Shown here in pieces: positions 12,301-24,139 of a stretch of 64,000 nt of DNA. Made by a program: the position numbers and the translations under genes. The stretch is from Zonotrichia leucophrys gambelii (Eukaryota > Chordata > Aves > Passeriformes > Passerellidae): contig NC_088172.1 of NCBI RefSeq assembly GCF_028769735.1, positions 71,510,631 to 71,574,630 on the forward strand, in the 5' to 3' direction. The notes beneath the pieces were generated by a model, which was not told where the DNA came from, made no database searches, and saw nothing but the letters and a program-made list of their open reading frames with translations. Position 1 is the first letter of the stretch. Each line of letters opens with the position of its first letter.

Positions 12301-14400
12301 GTGGAAAATCTGCTAAGACCTTGCCATGAAATTTCCATCCCCCCTGAAAGATTTTCCAATACAGGATTAATGTGGACAGTTAATGGCTTCTTAGCTGAGC
12401 TTTAACTTAGGTTCAAAAGAATAGGAATACTCTCTTGGGTGGAATAGCAGGCTACTGGAGGATATGAAATATTTCCTCAATGGAGGCATTTACCAAAGCC
12501 TCTGTAAGACTTCCATGAATCTGTGAAAGCCAAGCCTTCTGAATATTCTCATGTTAATTTATATAGATGTTTTTAAAAAGGAGTCATGGAATCCCATACC
12601 TCATATACATTAATTTTCCATCCAGCAGAATAACTTTGGCCATCTTGCACTTCAATGAAAACCTCCTCTGTAAGTTGAGTGTTACTGAATAATGGAAAGT
12701 TTCATTTCCAAAATATAATAAAATTGCAGGAATAGTGAAGGAAGTGAACATTACTTGCACTTATGGTACACTCATTTATGACTTTATGAATATGAATTTG
12801 TGGTTTTCTTTTATGCTGTTGTTTTGTATAAATGAAATCTACCACAGCATTTAAAACTGGATTAAAATGTTTCTTTTGTTTCTGCTTTTGAGCCTTTTAC
12901 AAAATAATTATGTTTTAATGTTAGTATTATAAATGTTTATGCATGGGCCTAGTCCAATTACCTCAACTTGGTGGAAAGATCCCTTTGATGTTGATGGGAG
13001 TGGGATCAGGCAAATACATTAGTATACAAAATTGTTAATCATCCATAAATCAACAAAGATATTCCTGTCATCTGATTTTCCAATGTAGTTACATTACCTA
13101 AATCAAGTAGTTCCATAAACAGTGGAATTAATGAAGCTTTATTTTTACATGATTTTTTTTCTGAGGGTGAATTTCCATGCGGATTCTCCTATGCCTAACC
13201 ATGATTGCACTCATACTGCAGCCTTTGCTGCCAGGACAGCAATGTCTGTATCCCCTCGACCTTTGCGGCCAGTTATTTTCATGAGACTTGTAGGAAATGT
13301 ATACAGAAGAGTCTTTCAGCTCCCTGTTGAATTTGGGCAGAAGTACCTAACAGATTTTCCAGGGGCTGGCAGATAGGCAACATGAAAGCTTACAAATGCT
13401 ATAGCTGCAAGCCATATTCCTGGGGAAACAGGACTAAAAGTAAAGGAATGCACACACTGGACTTTGTATTGTCAGACTTTGATAATATGCTAAAGGAATG
13501 GTTAATAAGAAACCACAAATGTAGACTTAAAAGGAACAAGAAGTAATTTAAGTTTTAATAAGCAACACAGGAAGCCTGGTTATCCCCGTAAGCACAGCTC
13601 AGCATTACACAACCTCGTGACTTCCCAGGGGAGGCATCTTGTTCCACTGAGACCCCAATGCCTCCCGGAGCTTCCCAGCATACAGTTGGTATTTGAAATA
13701 TTTATGGTACTGCTACATGCCTTTGGGAGCAGTTGACTCCACCAAGAATGAAGACTTTCTTTATAAGCCAGAACAGGATGGGAACAGACCTTGGCTTGGT
13801 TCCCTCTGCCCTTTGGTAAGCAAAATAGGGAATGATTTTACTTAATTTCTGGGGAATGCACTCTTAAGAATGAGGAAAGAGTCCTTAAACCAGCTAGAAG
13901 AGGGAAATGAAGAATTCGTAGTGTCAGACCTTATAGTCTTTTCTTCATTCTTCCTCATTCTTTCCATCTTTCTAGTCTCCATTTTCAAAAAGTCTGCTGC
14001 AGAAGTAATAGGATGTGTACTGACCACTGGAATTGACCTTGCTTTAGTTTTTCTTGGAGGAAGTTGATCTTTAAATTAACTGATTAATAATCAATAATTG
14101 AGAATATATTATAACATTCCATAAATGTAAAAGCCTTAATTCCAACACATTTCCTCAATATGGAGTAGATACTTTTATGCTGCCTCCCTGGGGCCCAGAT
14201 ATGGGATATTTCCAGGAGGCTCCCTCAACTAATTCAGCCCTCTGATTATTACCCTCTGCTGGTTGTCCACATTGGCAGTGATGAGGTTGATAAGAAAAGT
14301 ACCAGGATAATTAAAACAGGCTTCAAGGCTTGGGTTGATTGGTTGACGGGACAGGAGCGCAGGTGGCATTCTGCTCACTTCCTTTAGTAGCAAGGATGGA
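9312..14400. other. AT-rich unique DNA, no gene recognised
   Basis: No open frame longer than about 85 codons and no interspersed repeat recognised. A pair of abutting hairpins at 10666-10708 is listed separately. The 13122-13376 frame (84 codons) has no family resemblance and is not called. Confidence 0.55.
10666..10708. repeat. Two abutting perfect inverted repeats
   Basis: The first hairpin is 10666-10685: arms ATTTCTAA and TTAGAAAT (8 bp) around TTTA. The second is 10684-10708: arms ATTAGTATTTA and TAAATACTAAT (11 bp) around TAA. They share two bases, so only one can be fully extruded at a time. Both are A/T-rich, so a cruciform is plausible. No terminal repeats or target duplication of a transposon are visible. 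Confidence 0.9.
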
Positions 14401-14419
14401 TGATCAAAGGAACAGGAAA

Positions 14420-15865
14420 ACCCATGTTATCGATAAATGTCTAAAGGGCTGGTGTCCATCAGCACAATTTTGGGAACAGAATAGACCCCTGTAATCCAGG
14501 ATGATGCAACTAGTGATCTTTTGAGCCACTTGGATGCTCACAAGTTTATGGGATCAGTTGAGATCCATCCCAGGGTGATGAGGGAACTGGCAGATGAGTT
14601 CACCAAGCCACTCTCCATCATTTATCATCTGTCCTGAATCACTGTAGAGGCCCCAGATGACTGGAAGCTGCCCAGTGTGATGCGCATCCATAAGAAGGGC
14701 TGAAAGGAGGATCTGGGAAACTACAGGCCTGTCAGCCTGACCTTGGTGCCTGGCAAGGTTATGGAACAGATCATCTTGAGTGCCATTACACGGCACTTAC
14801 AGGGTGGCTGGAGGTCAGACCAGCATGAGTTTAGGAGGGGCAGGCCATGCTTGACCATCCTGATCTCCTTTTATGATCAGGTGACCCACCTGGTAGATGC
14901 AGGAAAGGCTGTGGATGTTGTCTACCTGGACAACTGGCAGCCCATAGCTTGGACAGGTGCACTCTTTGCTGGGTTAAGAACTGGCTGATGGCTGGGCCCA
15001 GAGAGTGGTGGGGACTGGTGCTGCATCCAGCTGGTGTCTGGTCACTAGTTGTGTACCCCAAGGACTGGGCCCAGTCCTGTTTAATATCGTTAATGATGAT
15101 CTAGATGAGGGGATTGAGCTCACCATTAGCAAGTTTGCAGATGACACCAAGTTGGGTGCAAGTGTTGATCTGCTGGAGGGTAGGAGGGCTCTGTAGAGGG
15201 ACCTGGACAGACAGGATAAATAGGTTGAATCCAACAATATGAGGTTTAACAATACTAAGTGCCAGGTCTTGCAGTTTTTCCCCAAACAAACACAATTGGT
15301 TGGGGACAGAGTGGCTGGACAGCAGCCAGGCAGAGAGGGACCTGAGGGTACTGATTGACAGCAGGATGGACATGAGCTAGCAGTGTGCTCAGGTGGCCAG
15401 GAAGGCCAATGGCATCCTGGCCAGTACCAGCAATAGCACAGCCAGCAGGAGCAGGGAAGCAGTTCTTCCCCTGCACTCAGCACTGGCTAGGCCATAACCA
15501 GAGTCCTGTGTCCAGTTCTGACCCCTCACTTTAGGAAGGATGTTGACATGCAGAAGTATGTCCAGAGAAGGGCAATGGAGCTGGGCAATGATCTGGAACA
15601 CAGGTTCTATAAGGAGCAGCTGAGGGAGCTGGGGGTGTTCAATCAGTGGGCTCAGGGGAGATCTCATCCCTCTCTACAACTCCATGAAAGGAGGGTGTAG
15701 CCAGGTGGGGGTTGGTCTCTTCTCCCAGCCAACCAGCGACAGGACAAGAGGACACAGTCTTAACCTGTGCCAGAGGAAGTTTAGGTTGGGTATTAGGGAG
15801 AAGTCCTTCACAGAAGCAGTGACTGGACATTGAAATGGGCCGTCCAGGTGGGTGGAACAGAGGAT
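14420..15865 (+). mobile_element. CR1 LINE, truncated at both ends
   Basis: Long stretches match the avian CR1 (Chicken Repeat 1) ORF2 and early 3' region as I know them. They include blocks around 14540 ('gatccatcccagggtgatga'), 14720 ('aactacaggcctgtcagcct') and 15680-15780 ('gtagccaggtgggggttgg', 'gacaggacaagaggacacag'). The left edge is soft: similarity fades upstream of about 14420. On the right it stops near 15862, short of the usual terminal region, so the normal CR1 3' end is missing. CR1 copies are usually 5'-truncated with an intact 3' end, which makes this loss secondary or unusual. The copy is dead, with stops and frameshifts throughout. Confidence 0.93.
14540..15198 (+). pseudogene. 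CR1 ORF2 reverse-transcriptase remnant
   Basis: In life this region encodes the reverse transcriptase used for target-primed retroposition. Conserved motifs survive: NYRPVSLT (about 14728), the YLD block (about 14921-14930), PQG..GPVLFN (about 15057-15084) and the catalytic FADDTKLG (about 15136-15160). Breaks are in-frame TGA stops at 14635 and 14701, and an internal deletion right after YLD (junction near 14930). By comparison with the family as I remember it, that deletion removes about 46 bp, a length that shifts the frame. A further single-base loss follows near 14987. Reading therefore moves through three frames. No functional product is possible. Confidence 0.9.
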
Positions 15866-16113
15866 TCACATTTACTATTTGTTCCAAGCAGTTATTTTTT
15901 AACTTAATTCAGAAGAAAAATAATGAACGAAAGGTAAAGAAGTGTCTCTGCAAATGTTCAGTCATCTCCTCTTCTCAAAAAATCACTATTTATTAGAACT
16001 CTACCATTGCCACAAGTGAACATGCCAATCTAAGGAACATCCAGACAGAATTGTCTAAATTATAAACCTTTGAGGATATAATTTCTATATCTTCAGTAGA
16101 GTTTTTTAAAGAT

Positions 16114-16147
16114 ATACTGATAAAGGTCTCATACTGATAAAGGTCTC
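16114..16147. repeat. 17-bp perfect tandem duplication
   Basis: The unit ATACTGATAAAGGTCTC occupies 16114-16130 and is repeated without change at 16131-16147. A perfect two-copy repeat suggests recent replication slippage. Confidence 0.95.
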
Positions 16148-19100
16148 AAAACTTCTCATTTGCTCTTCCTGACTAAACACTTCAAGTGGGTGTCATTAAT
16201 TTTGTGCACATAACATGTTGTGTAACCTTCATTTGGCTAATTTATATGCCTAATTTACACCATATTCCTCTCTGCCATTTAGAGTTTGAGATAGATGGTG
16301 AATGAAGCAAAAGAGACAGAGAGAAGAAAAACATTTTCTCTTTTACTTAGTTTTACCAAAGTGAGATCTGCAAAAGCTTTACTTTGCCAGGAGCTTTTGT
16401 GTACTGCAGAACAAGACTGTTACAGTGCATATGTTCAAGTAGGTCAAATCAAAGTTCTTTAATTCATTACATTTTATAATTTTCCTACTTCAGTGTAGGA
16501 AATTTTAAGACAATTTTTATTTGAAATCAAGTGCATCGCTTTAAAAAGTATTCAGTTAACAGACCATAATTTACCTGTGACATGCATTAAAAGGTTAATC
16601 CATTGTTGTTCTTTAAAAATGTGAGAACTCATGGTGCTCCAGGGAAATGATTTGTATCCCACTGGATGCTCAAGAGAGTCATTTTTCAAAACTCTGTGTG
16701 TGTCAGTATTTTTCTTGCAAATGTTTTTTGGGTCATAAAATGTAACATGGAGAATGTTATATCCTGAATAGGTGGTTTATTGTTCATTTAGTAGTGTATC
16801 ATCTTATGAAACTGTTGCCTTATTTTTGGGACTGTATATCCATCCTGTTGCAGACTTCCTCCGAAAATATTTTTTGTGGGGGTTTTTTCACAAGATGAAT
16901 GTTCAAAAAGTTTGAAATCAATACCCCATGCTTTTCCATGTAGGTGGTATCCAAAAAATCTCTTCCAAATATAGCTATGTGTTTTGTAGCACCTGTTTCA
17001 CAAGTTCTTGGGTGCCTGCTCCCCTTATGGGTGAGTATTATCATTTACTCCAGTAGATAAAACATCTGGTCCAGCTTTTGTTGATAGTCCCACACAACAT
17101 CAACAGCTGTATTACTAGAAGAAAATAACATCAGATGAGGACAACATACTGGCCCACAAGTCCTTCTTGTCTTAATCCTTTGACTATTTCTATTAGACTT
17201 TGGAATTTACTACTCTGGGTAAAGTGGGGAGGATGCAAAAGCTATACTTCCCTGTGTGATTCTGGTAAAAACAACAGGATACAGAGAAAGGATTACCCAG
17301 TATACCTTTCAAAGACGCCTTATGCAATCCTCAGCAATTTTTTTTCCATCTTTTGTACCATATAATGAAGCTGACTTGGGAAGGAAAGGGCAGCCAGTGA
17401 GCCTCTACAGTCTACCTCTGCCACTGTGGAGGACAGAGCAGCTCAGGTCTGCACTGGGGAGGGCTTCATGTGCCGTGGCCTTGTGTGGCTGTGAAAGATC
17501 TATCCCTAGCCACTGACAGTATTCTGAGCAGCAGCATTTGAGGCTTAGCAAGCAAGCATTTTAATGGAGCACTGCAAAACTTATAGAGGCCAGGCCTGCA
17601 CACATGAATGTTTGTGTTGTCTATTGTGACAGCTTACGAGGTCAGAAGAGTTTATGTGTAAATTCTTAGTTAGAAGTCTTGTCTTCGGCTTACAAAACGC
17701 CCACAAGTGCAATGGTGGGTACAAATTAGGCTTCCTGATTTTTTTATTACTGTATTTCACAATAAGTGTATATTACATCCCTGGGAAAACTCTGATTTAT
17801 GAGACCTTTGAGGTTTAAGTTTTAAGATTATTTTAGCTTAGCAGAACAGAATACAAATTTTTTGCATATTTGACAAACAGGGACAGGAATTTAAACTTCG
17901 CTGGTACATACTTGATCATCATTGAAAAGACTGACAGTCTTTACTATTTAAAGGAAAATTGCCCTAACAATTACCAGTGACCCTGCATTTGTCTCCTATT
18001 GTTTAAATTAAAAATAAATATAAGGATTGTAGAATTTTCATGAAATATTTTAAAGTACTTTATAGAAGAGGTCAAGATAATAATAGTAGAAAAAGAGAAA
18101 GAGCAAGAAACAAAGGAAAAGAGGAATATAACCCCCCCAATATTTTTCTCAGTGTTGCCAGGTAGGTAACCAAAGTAGATCATGCTCCCACTATGGGACA
18201 TGAAGGGGCAAAAAGGCAGTCCTGTGTTGATCTTGCTTTGCAGCCCAGTGCAAAGCTAAAAACTGGACAGTCTTAGCTTCTCCTTTGGAGGAGGGAAGCA
18301 ACACATTCTATCTCTTTCTTCCCCTTGGATCTCAGGATGAAAACCTGGGAAAAGTGCTCTGTATTCACTTTTTAAAAGCATAGTCTAGTCCTCAACATAT
18401 GGTCTAAAAGGAAAATATTTTGCTGAACTTAATATCTGCTTCTCAGGTAAAGTTACTTTACTACTTTTTCTGCAACTTAAAAATGTAAATAAATTCTTAA
18501 TGTTCAATGTACAGCCATTATTTACTATTAAGATTCCTGTATGCTTGAACTGGTGGTAATTTTTTTCCAGTATTATGAATCTTCATTTGGCACAAATTGA
18601 CTGTGTTCAATATATCCTAATTTGTTTTAAGTTATCATTGCCTTCGCAGTGGAACTTTAGAACTGATACTGAAAAAAATGAGGAGTGCAAAGGCAACTGT
18701 TTGCAAGGCAGAGCTAGATAGAAGTTTTATCAGAGTAAGAAGTTCAGCATTTCATCCTCTGAGTAGATTTTATTTTTAAGGCGGTTTCCCAGAAGCCACA
18801 CAGAAAAGGGAAACAAAGCTAAAATTGGGACAAGGTCAGCTGGATATAGAAGTGACTGTAACAAACCTCAAATAGTTCTGTTATTTTTGTTTCAGCTAAA
18901 GTTCACAGAATTTTTATTAGGAATCTAACCTAGATATTTACATAGGAATCGGAAAGAACAACTTTCTAATGGCTGCCCAGCAGGGAGGTTGTGTTCATAA
19001 CTGGTGTTAACTTCACACTCAATGCTGACAGATATCAGTTTAAATATTAAAACATTGCAAAGCTTCCCTTTACTAAGGGTATAACATATTAGAAAGTAAG

Positions 19101-19148
19101 AGATTGGAGAAATATTTTGAGCCAATTTTTAATTACTCCTTTCTTGGA

Positions 19149-19250
19149 AATATGTGTGTATATATATGTACATATATACACACGTATATATATATATTTT
19201 ATATAATTTTTTTTACATATATATAATATACTCATGTAAACACATGTATT
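19149..19250. repeat. TA/TG-rich microsatellite with palindromic core
   Basis: Alternating purine/pyrimidine DNA (TA, TG, CA steps). Around the centre TGTACA at 19167-19172 the flanks GTGTGTATATATA and TATATACACAC form a near-perfect inverted repeat of about 30 bp, differing by one extra TA in the left arm. It is followed by more TA steps and an eight-T run. It can plausibly extrude a cruciform or adopt unusual helical forms. Confidence 0.85.
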
Positions 19251-20430
19251 TTATCAGAATAAGGTATGACTCTTTTTCATTTTAAGGGCTTCACAATCAA
19301 TGTAAGAATGTCAGTTCTTATTTAAACAAGATACAAATGCAGATAGTGCACATTTTCCAAGCAGAAATTCATGATTTCAAATTTATTGTTCGGGCTAGTT
19401 TATCTCAATTAAAGAAATACACACTTTTTACTTTAGACACATCTCTTCTAAAAGGAACTTACTCTATCACAGGTGGAGCAAATACTTACATGCCTGTGGT
19501 GTCTTCATGCAGGACTTCACCCTGCTGCCCCCCCACCCCCCCGCAAAACTGCTCAGAAACATTAGGTATCAGATAACACAAGTCACAGAGGTACTCAGAA
19601 TTTCCTCTGTTGCTAAGAATAGACATTACTGTTAGAGGTTTCTCTGAGAAGATATCTGCAAATTAGAGTTAATTTTCTGTCCAAACTAAAATTGCTTAAA
19701 TTTATTGTTCTCCTAGAAGGCATGTTACTTTACAATGAGAAATGCTGAATATCCCAAGTTGGTGTTTACTTGGAAGTTTTAGATCTGGGAAGATTTAATT
19801 TACATGGTTTCTACATTTTGTTGCTGATGTGCATATACAAAGAATATTCTGTCATTTTGACTTTCATTTTTGTGATGCTTTTATAGATTATTTTTCACTG
19901 TTGAAGCATAAAGATATTATCTTTTTTTATGTGCATTTAAGTAAATACTAAGCCAATCTATAAAATACATAAACAGCACCTTGGGAACATAGGCATATTC
20001 TGTATGCTTGTAGTGAAGGCTGCTGTCCATTCTTCTGAAAGACGACACTTGACAATTCATGCGACATGGAAAATACAGAGGTTTTAAATAGGGATACAGC
20101 TAAAATGCAAAACTCAGCCAAGGGCAACAATATCCCTTGCAAACTGTTTTAAACTGTTTTTAACAGTCCCAAACTGCCAAATCCTTTAAAAACGGAATTA
20201 AATCTAACTGACAGCTGAAGAAAAGTACACCTGATACTTAAGAGATAAACATGTATAATTTTCAGTGTCAAAAAAAAGGGAGGCTAGATCTAACCTTCAG
20301 CCTGGATTCAGAATGTCATGATACAAAGGGAAATGTAGTTTCCTTTCACTCTATCTTGGTCATTATCATACAGGCTAAGTCAGGAGCTGTCTCTAAGTCT
20401 TTCTTAAAAATGGAATCAAGAAGGCAATTT

Positions 20431-20490
20431 AATGGCATCTAACTGCAAATATACCACAGTAATGGCATCTAACTGCAAATATACCACAGC
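20431..20490. repeat. 30-bp tandem duplication (two units)
   Basis: Units 20431-20460 and 20461-20490 are identical over the first 29 bases and differ only in the last (T in the first, C in the second). The near identity in neutral-looking DNA implies a recent event, or an assembly artefact to be excluded. Confidence 0.97.
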
Positions 20491-20689
20491 AGTCTTCATC
20501 ATTTGTGACTACTCCTCAGGACCCTGTAAAGACAGGCCACACAGAGAGCATCTCAGTGGGACTACTCTCATTCTTAAAACCACAAATGTGTTAAATTTGT
20601 TTACAAATTAGGGTTCTTATTGTATAATGAATTAAAGTTCATGATTCTCATTGCATAAAATCACAGTAATGCAAAAGATGGGGACTAAG

Positions 20690-20790
20690 AGATGAGCTAC
20701 TTTTTTTCCATTTTACAGTGGGTAAACTTAGGTGCAAGAAGATGGAGAGTCCTGTTTAGGCTGGGCAGGGAAATCTTGGCCAAGCCCTGA
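20690..20790 (-). mobile_element. Possible MIR/CORE-SINE relic (weak)
   Basis: The block 'ccattttacagtgggtaaac' resembles the reverse complement of the MIR core ('ccattttacagatgaggaaac' in the family). Further right the likeness fades quickly, so this could be chance. No borders can be set with confidence. Confidence 0.3.
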
Positions 20791-21532
20791 ACTCTAAAGT
20801 TTCATCTGGGTACATTTACCTGACAGCTGTAATTTTAGTTTCAATAAAAAAGTTATTTATTTACTAATTCAATGTAATGACATTTGATTGAAGGAGCAAT
20901 TTCAAGTAATTCAAGTAATTTGAAAAGAGAAGGTTTTTTTCTGCTGTCCACCTTAAAAGAGCACCAGTAAATTAAACAAATAGAACTGGTTACAAAGGTA
21001 AGCTAAAATCTAAACATAATAAGACACTGTTTTCAGCATTTCAAAAGAACCAAATGCAACACATCAGCAGCTTCAAAATCCTTTTGAATAAGTGCACTCA
21101 GAAACAACTAACTAGCAAACAAAGCTTTTATGAAGACAGTGTGGTCAGTGAACTTTTGGCATGTCAATTCTATAAAATGTAGGCCTCTAGAAATATTCCT
21201 CACATTTGAGTAAATAGAAAAGAGCCAAATTTAGCAACAGATGCCTTGATGGTGCATGATGATTTGTTGCTTTTTACAAAGTTTGACAGGCAAGAATTTC
21301 TGTCAAAAGAAAAGCATACTCCTTATGTATTTTTCAAAGGATGTAATTTTTCTTACATTTTGAAGGATTGAGAATAATGAAGTGATCAGAATCTCAGAGA
21401 CCAGTGGGATGATTTTATCAGAATACTTTAGGTGAATTCCTATTCTTTTCAAGTAATACAGACACTGATTAAACAACCCCCCATATCATGGGATAGCTTT
21501 TCTATATCCTAGCATTTATCATAATTTCTACG

Positions 21533-21552
21533 CAATAAAATTAATTTTATTG
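21533..21552. repeat. 20-bp perfect palindrome
   Basis: CAATAAAATTAATTTTATTG equals its own reverse complement, with no central spacer. It carries AATAAA-type hexamers on both strands, but no transcript is known here, so a bidirectional polyadenylation role is only a possibility. Confidence 0.9.
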
Positions 21553-21591
21553 ATGGATAGAACATCTTAGTCTAATTGAGTGGGTCAAGTA

Positions 21592-21699
21592 GTACAGAAC
21601 CACAGAATATTCTGAGCTGGATGGGACACACAAGGGTCATTGAAGTCCAGCAGCTGGCCCTGCACACAAAAGCCCAAAGAATTGCATCATGAGCAGTAC
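21592..21699 (-). mobile_element. CR1 LINE 3'-end fragment
   Basis: The + strand shows the reverse complement of a CR1 3' terminus: 'accacagaatattctgagct' at about 21599, then 'ggatgggacacacaagggtc', 'aagtccagcagctggccctg' and a decayed continuation to about 21699. The element therefore points left. Only about 110 bp remain, typical of heavily 5'-truncated CR1 copies. There is no coding part. Confidence 0.85.
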
Positions 21700-24000
21700 A
21701 TAAAAATAAATGTCCTTTGAAAATAAAAAGACTTAGGTTTGGATTTTGGGGTTTTTTAAGCTATTGATTTCATGTAAATATGCACATGAAGATTTATAGG
21801 AGGAAAAAGTGCTTCAACCTCAGGAATAACAAAAGTGATAAGAAATCAGTAGGTAACTGTATCTCATTGTCTTTGGTGAATGTCAAAGCAGAATCAGCAT
21901 AGCTTCAGCAAACATAGTGTTGGGGTGTTTCCCTTCCCATGTCTTTCGGAAGGGCTATTTTACACCTCCAATAGGAATCTTCATGCTTAATGTAGGATTG
22001 TGAAAATGCCAAATGAGAATGTCAATTATTAAAAAGGATAAGGGCATCAAGGTGGATTGATTCTACTAATATGATAAAAAAATGCTCTGCAAACAAAATC
22101 AATTTAAAAATGGCACTAAAAAAGTTGATTTTCTAGGTTTTGATTCAGGAAAGTGATTAGGCACATGCTTAAAGTTTACTTGCCTGAACTGGAGGCCTGT
22201 AAGAATTAATATGGGCCTCTGACAATGGGATACAAGATATTCTGAAATATGCTGAGTTCCCAAATAGAACAGGGCAGAAGTTACAAGCGGATGTCTAACA
22301 GTGTCTCTTGTACCACCAGAACCACTAAACACAACAGCCAACACAAAGCCACAGATGCATCTGTGCCTGGCTTCAGCACATGACAAAAACAATCCTGCTT
22401 TTTTGGTTTCGCTCTTTATTAGTTCTCATTCTGCTCAGAATTCATAACAAAGTTGCTTGTACCATCTGAATACATGAATTGTTTTAATAAATTTTGTTGT
22501 AAGTTTGAATTGTTTCAGCACTTTTTATCTTCTAATTGCATACTTCGGAGTTACATAATCTATTTATTTGATTTCTGAGCACCTTTTTTTAGATGTTGCA
22601 TGGATTCTTAAAATAGGAAAGATATTGTGTACGCCTGTGTCATTAGAACATTGTGCAGCACATTGTTTCATTAAGAATAGATATGTTGCAAACTTTTCAT
22701 GGCAATTACTACAATAGAAACCTTTGTTTACTTTTCTTAAGTTTTTTCCCACTTGGTTTCCTATTATTAAATTTAGATAAATGTTTATGACATCATGGTT
22801 CTCACAAAACCTCCATAGGGTTAAGACATATTGATATGAAAGCTAAAAAAAATATTTTATGTTAATATAAAATCATAGTGCAAACTCTGGGCTGCATAAC
22901 TCAGATCCCAATATTTAAAAATAGATATATAGCAGTAAAAGAGAAGGAAAAATAAGAGGGAAAGAATTAAGACTAGACAGCAAATCAAAGCTGATAAAAC
23001 ATGTTTAAAAGGAAAATGCTGTTCTTCACTGGCATCTATGGATATAACTGAAGTCAGCTCCGTGTCATTTTGATAGACATAAACATTGAATTCAAAAGGC
23101 AATGTATTTTTTTCCTTTAGATTTATCCAAAACAAATAAGAGTGCCCTCCCCAAGTTATTCACAATGAGAATGCATTCAAAGCATTTTAAAATTCAATTA
23201 TAATTCACTCAAGTATAATTATTAGACATTTAAAATATGAACCAGTATGCTTAATTGAGTAAGCAGAGTAAGTCACACATTATTCATGTTACTTGATAGG
23301 ATGAGCATGCAAGCAGGTATTACTAAAATAATGAATGGTCTAAAGTCTACTATGAGCTCAAGCCTGCAGTTTTTAAGTTCAGCAAACACAAATGTCCCAA
23401 ATTTAATTGCTAAATATTCCCAGAAAATATGTGCTGTGGCTGTATTTATTTATTTATTTATTTATTCATAACATGGGTGATTGAATAATTGTTGAGTTTT
23501 TGCAACAATATCCTGATACATTTTTTTTTGTTATTGTTCATTTGTTTTTCTCTCTTGTTTTTTTGCCTGATCACTGTACTAGGCACAAGCTCAAAGCTAT
23601 TTATGGGTAAAATCACCAATGATGAAACAAAAGCCAGAATACAGAAGATATGAACAACATCCTAAATAATTTATGATACTTAAAAAAACCAGAAAGCAAA
23701 TTAAATCGTTCAGACTAAGATACTGTATTTTGCTAAATCTGCAAATACAGTAAGGATAGACAAAGTAGTCAAAAGTGAAAATTTGCTACAGCCTTTGAAT
23801 CCCCAACAATCAAACTTTTGTAATTATTGTAATATAAGTATGCACTTCTGTGGAATGTAAGGACTGAAATGAATGAAAAATGTAGAAGAAAATTGATGGA
23901 AAATAAAACTTCCATGAAAAAAAATGTTATTTATGGAACATGTCTTTTTTCTTTGGTCTTTTATATAGCATATCTGTTCTCCTTTATTGTAAAGCTGTTA
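21700..24000. other. Unique DNA, no gene recognised
   Basis: Short frames only (up to about 97 codons, no recognisable product). One (TTTA)n microsatellite lies at 23443-23466. Confidence 0.55.
23443..23466. repeat. (TTTA)n microsatellite
   Basis: About six uninterrupted copies of the tetranucleotide. It lies in AT-rich DNA and was probably generated by slippage. Confidence 0.95.
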
Positions 24001-24006
24001 AAGAGG

Positions 24007-24139
24007 GAAGAGAAGAGAAGAGAAGAGAAGAGAAGAGAAGAGAAGAGAAGAGAAGAGAAGAGAAGAGAAGAGAAGAGAAGAGAAGAGAAGAGAAGAGAAG
24101 AGAAGAGAAGAGAAGAGAAGAGAAGAGAAGAGAAGAGAA
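24007..24139. repeat. (AGAAG)n pentanucleotide array
   Basis: About 26 uninterrupted copies of AGAAG follow a short G/A lead-in at 24001. The + strand is pure purine. The complementary unit CTTCT is the same pentamer, up to rotation, as the TTCTC part of the polypyrimidine tract at 8884-9060, on the opposite strand. The Glu-Glu-Lys-Arg-Arg open frames that cross it are low-complexity by-products. Array perfection suggests recent expansion and probable length polymorphism. Confidence 0.97.

Larger units (their letters stand above)
15866..20430. other. Unique DNA, no gene recognised
   Basis: Open frames are at most about 86 codons and none resembles a known protein. The stretch holds a 17-bp tandem duplication (16114-16147), a TA-rich palindromic microsatellite (19149-19250) and a short C-run cluster near 19528-19543. 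Confidence 0.55.
20491..21590. other. Unique DNA, no gene recognised
   Basis: Contains a possible SINE relic (20690-20790) and a 20-bp perfect palindrome (21533-21552). Nothing else is recognised. Confidence 0.5.

Noticed and set aside
13122..13376. 84-codon frame as a conserved exon
   Set aside because: No acceptor/donor pair that keeps the frame and no family likeness.
14974..15667. Long - strand frames of 73-169 codons
   Set aside because: They are antisense shadows of the CR1 reverse-transcriptase remnant.
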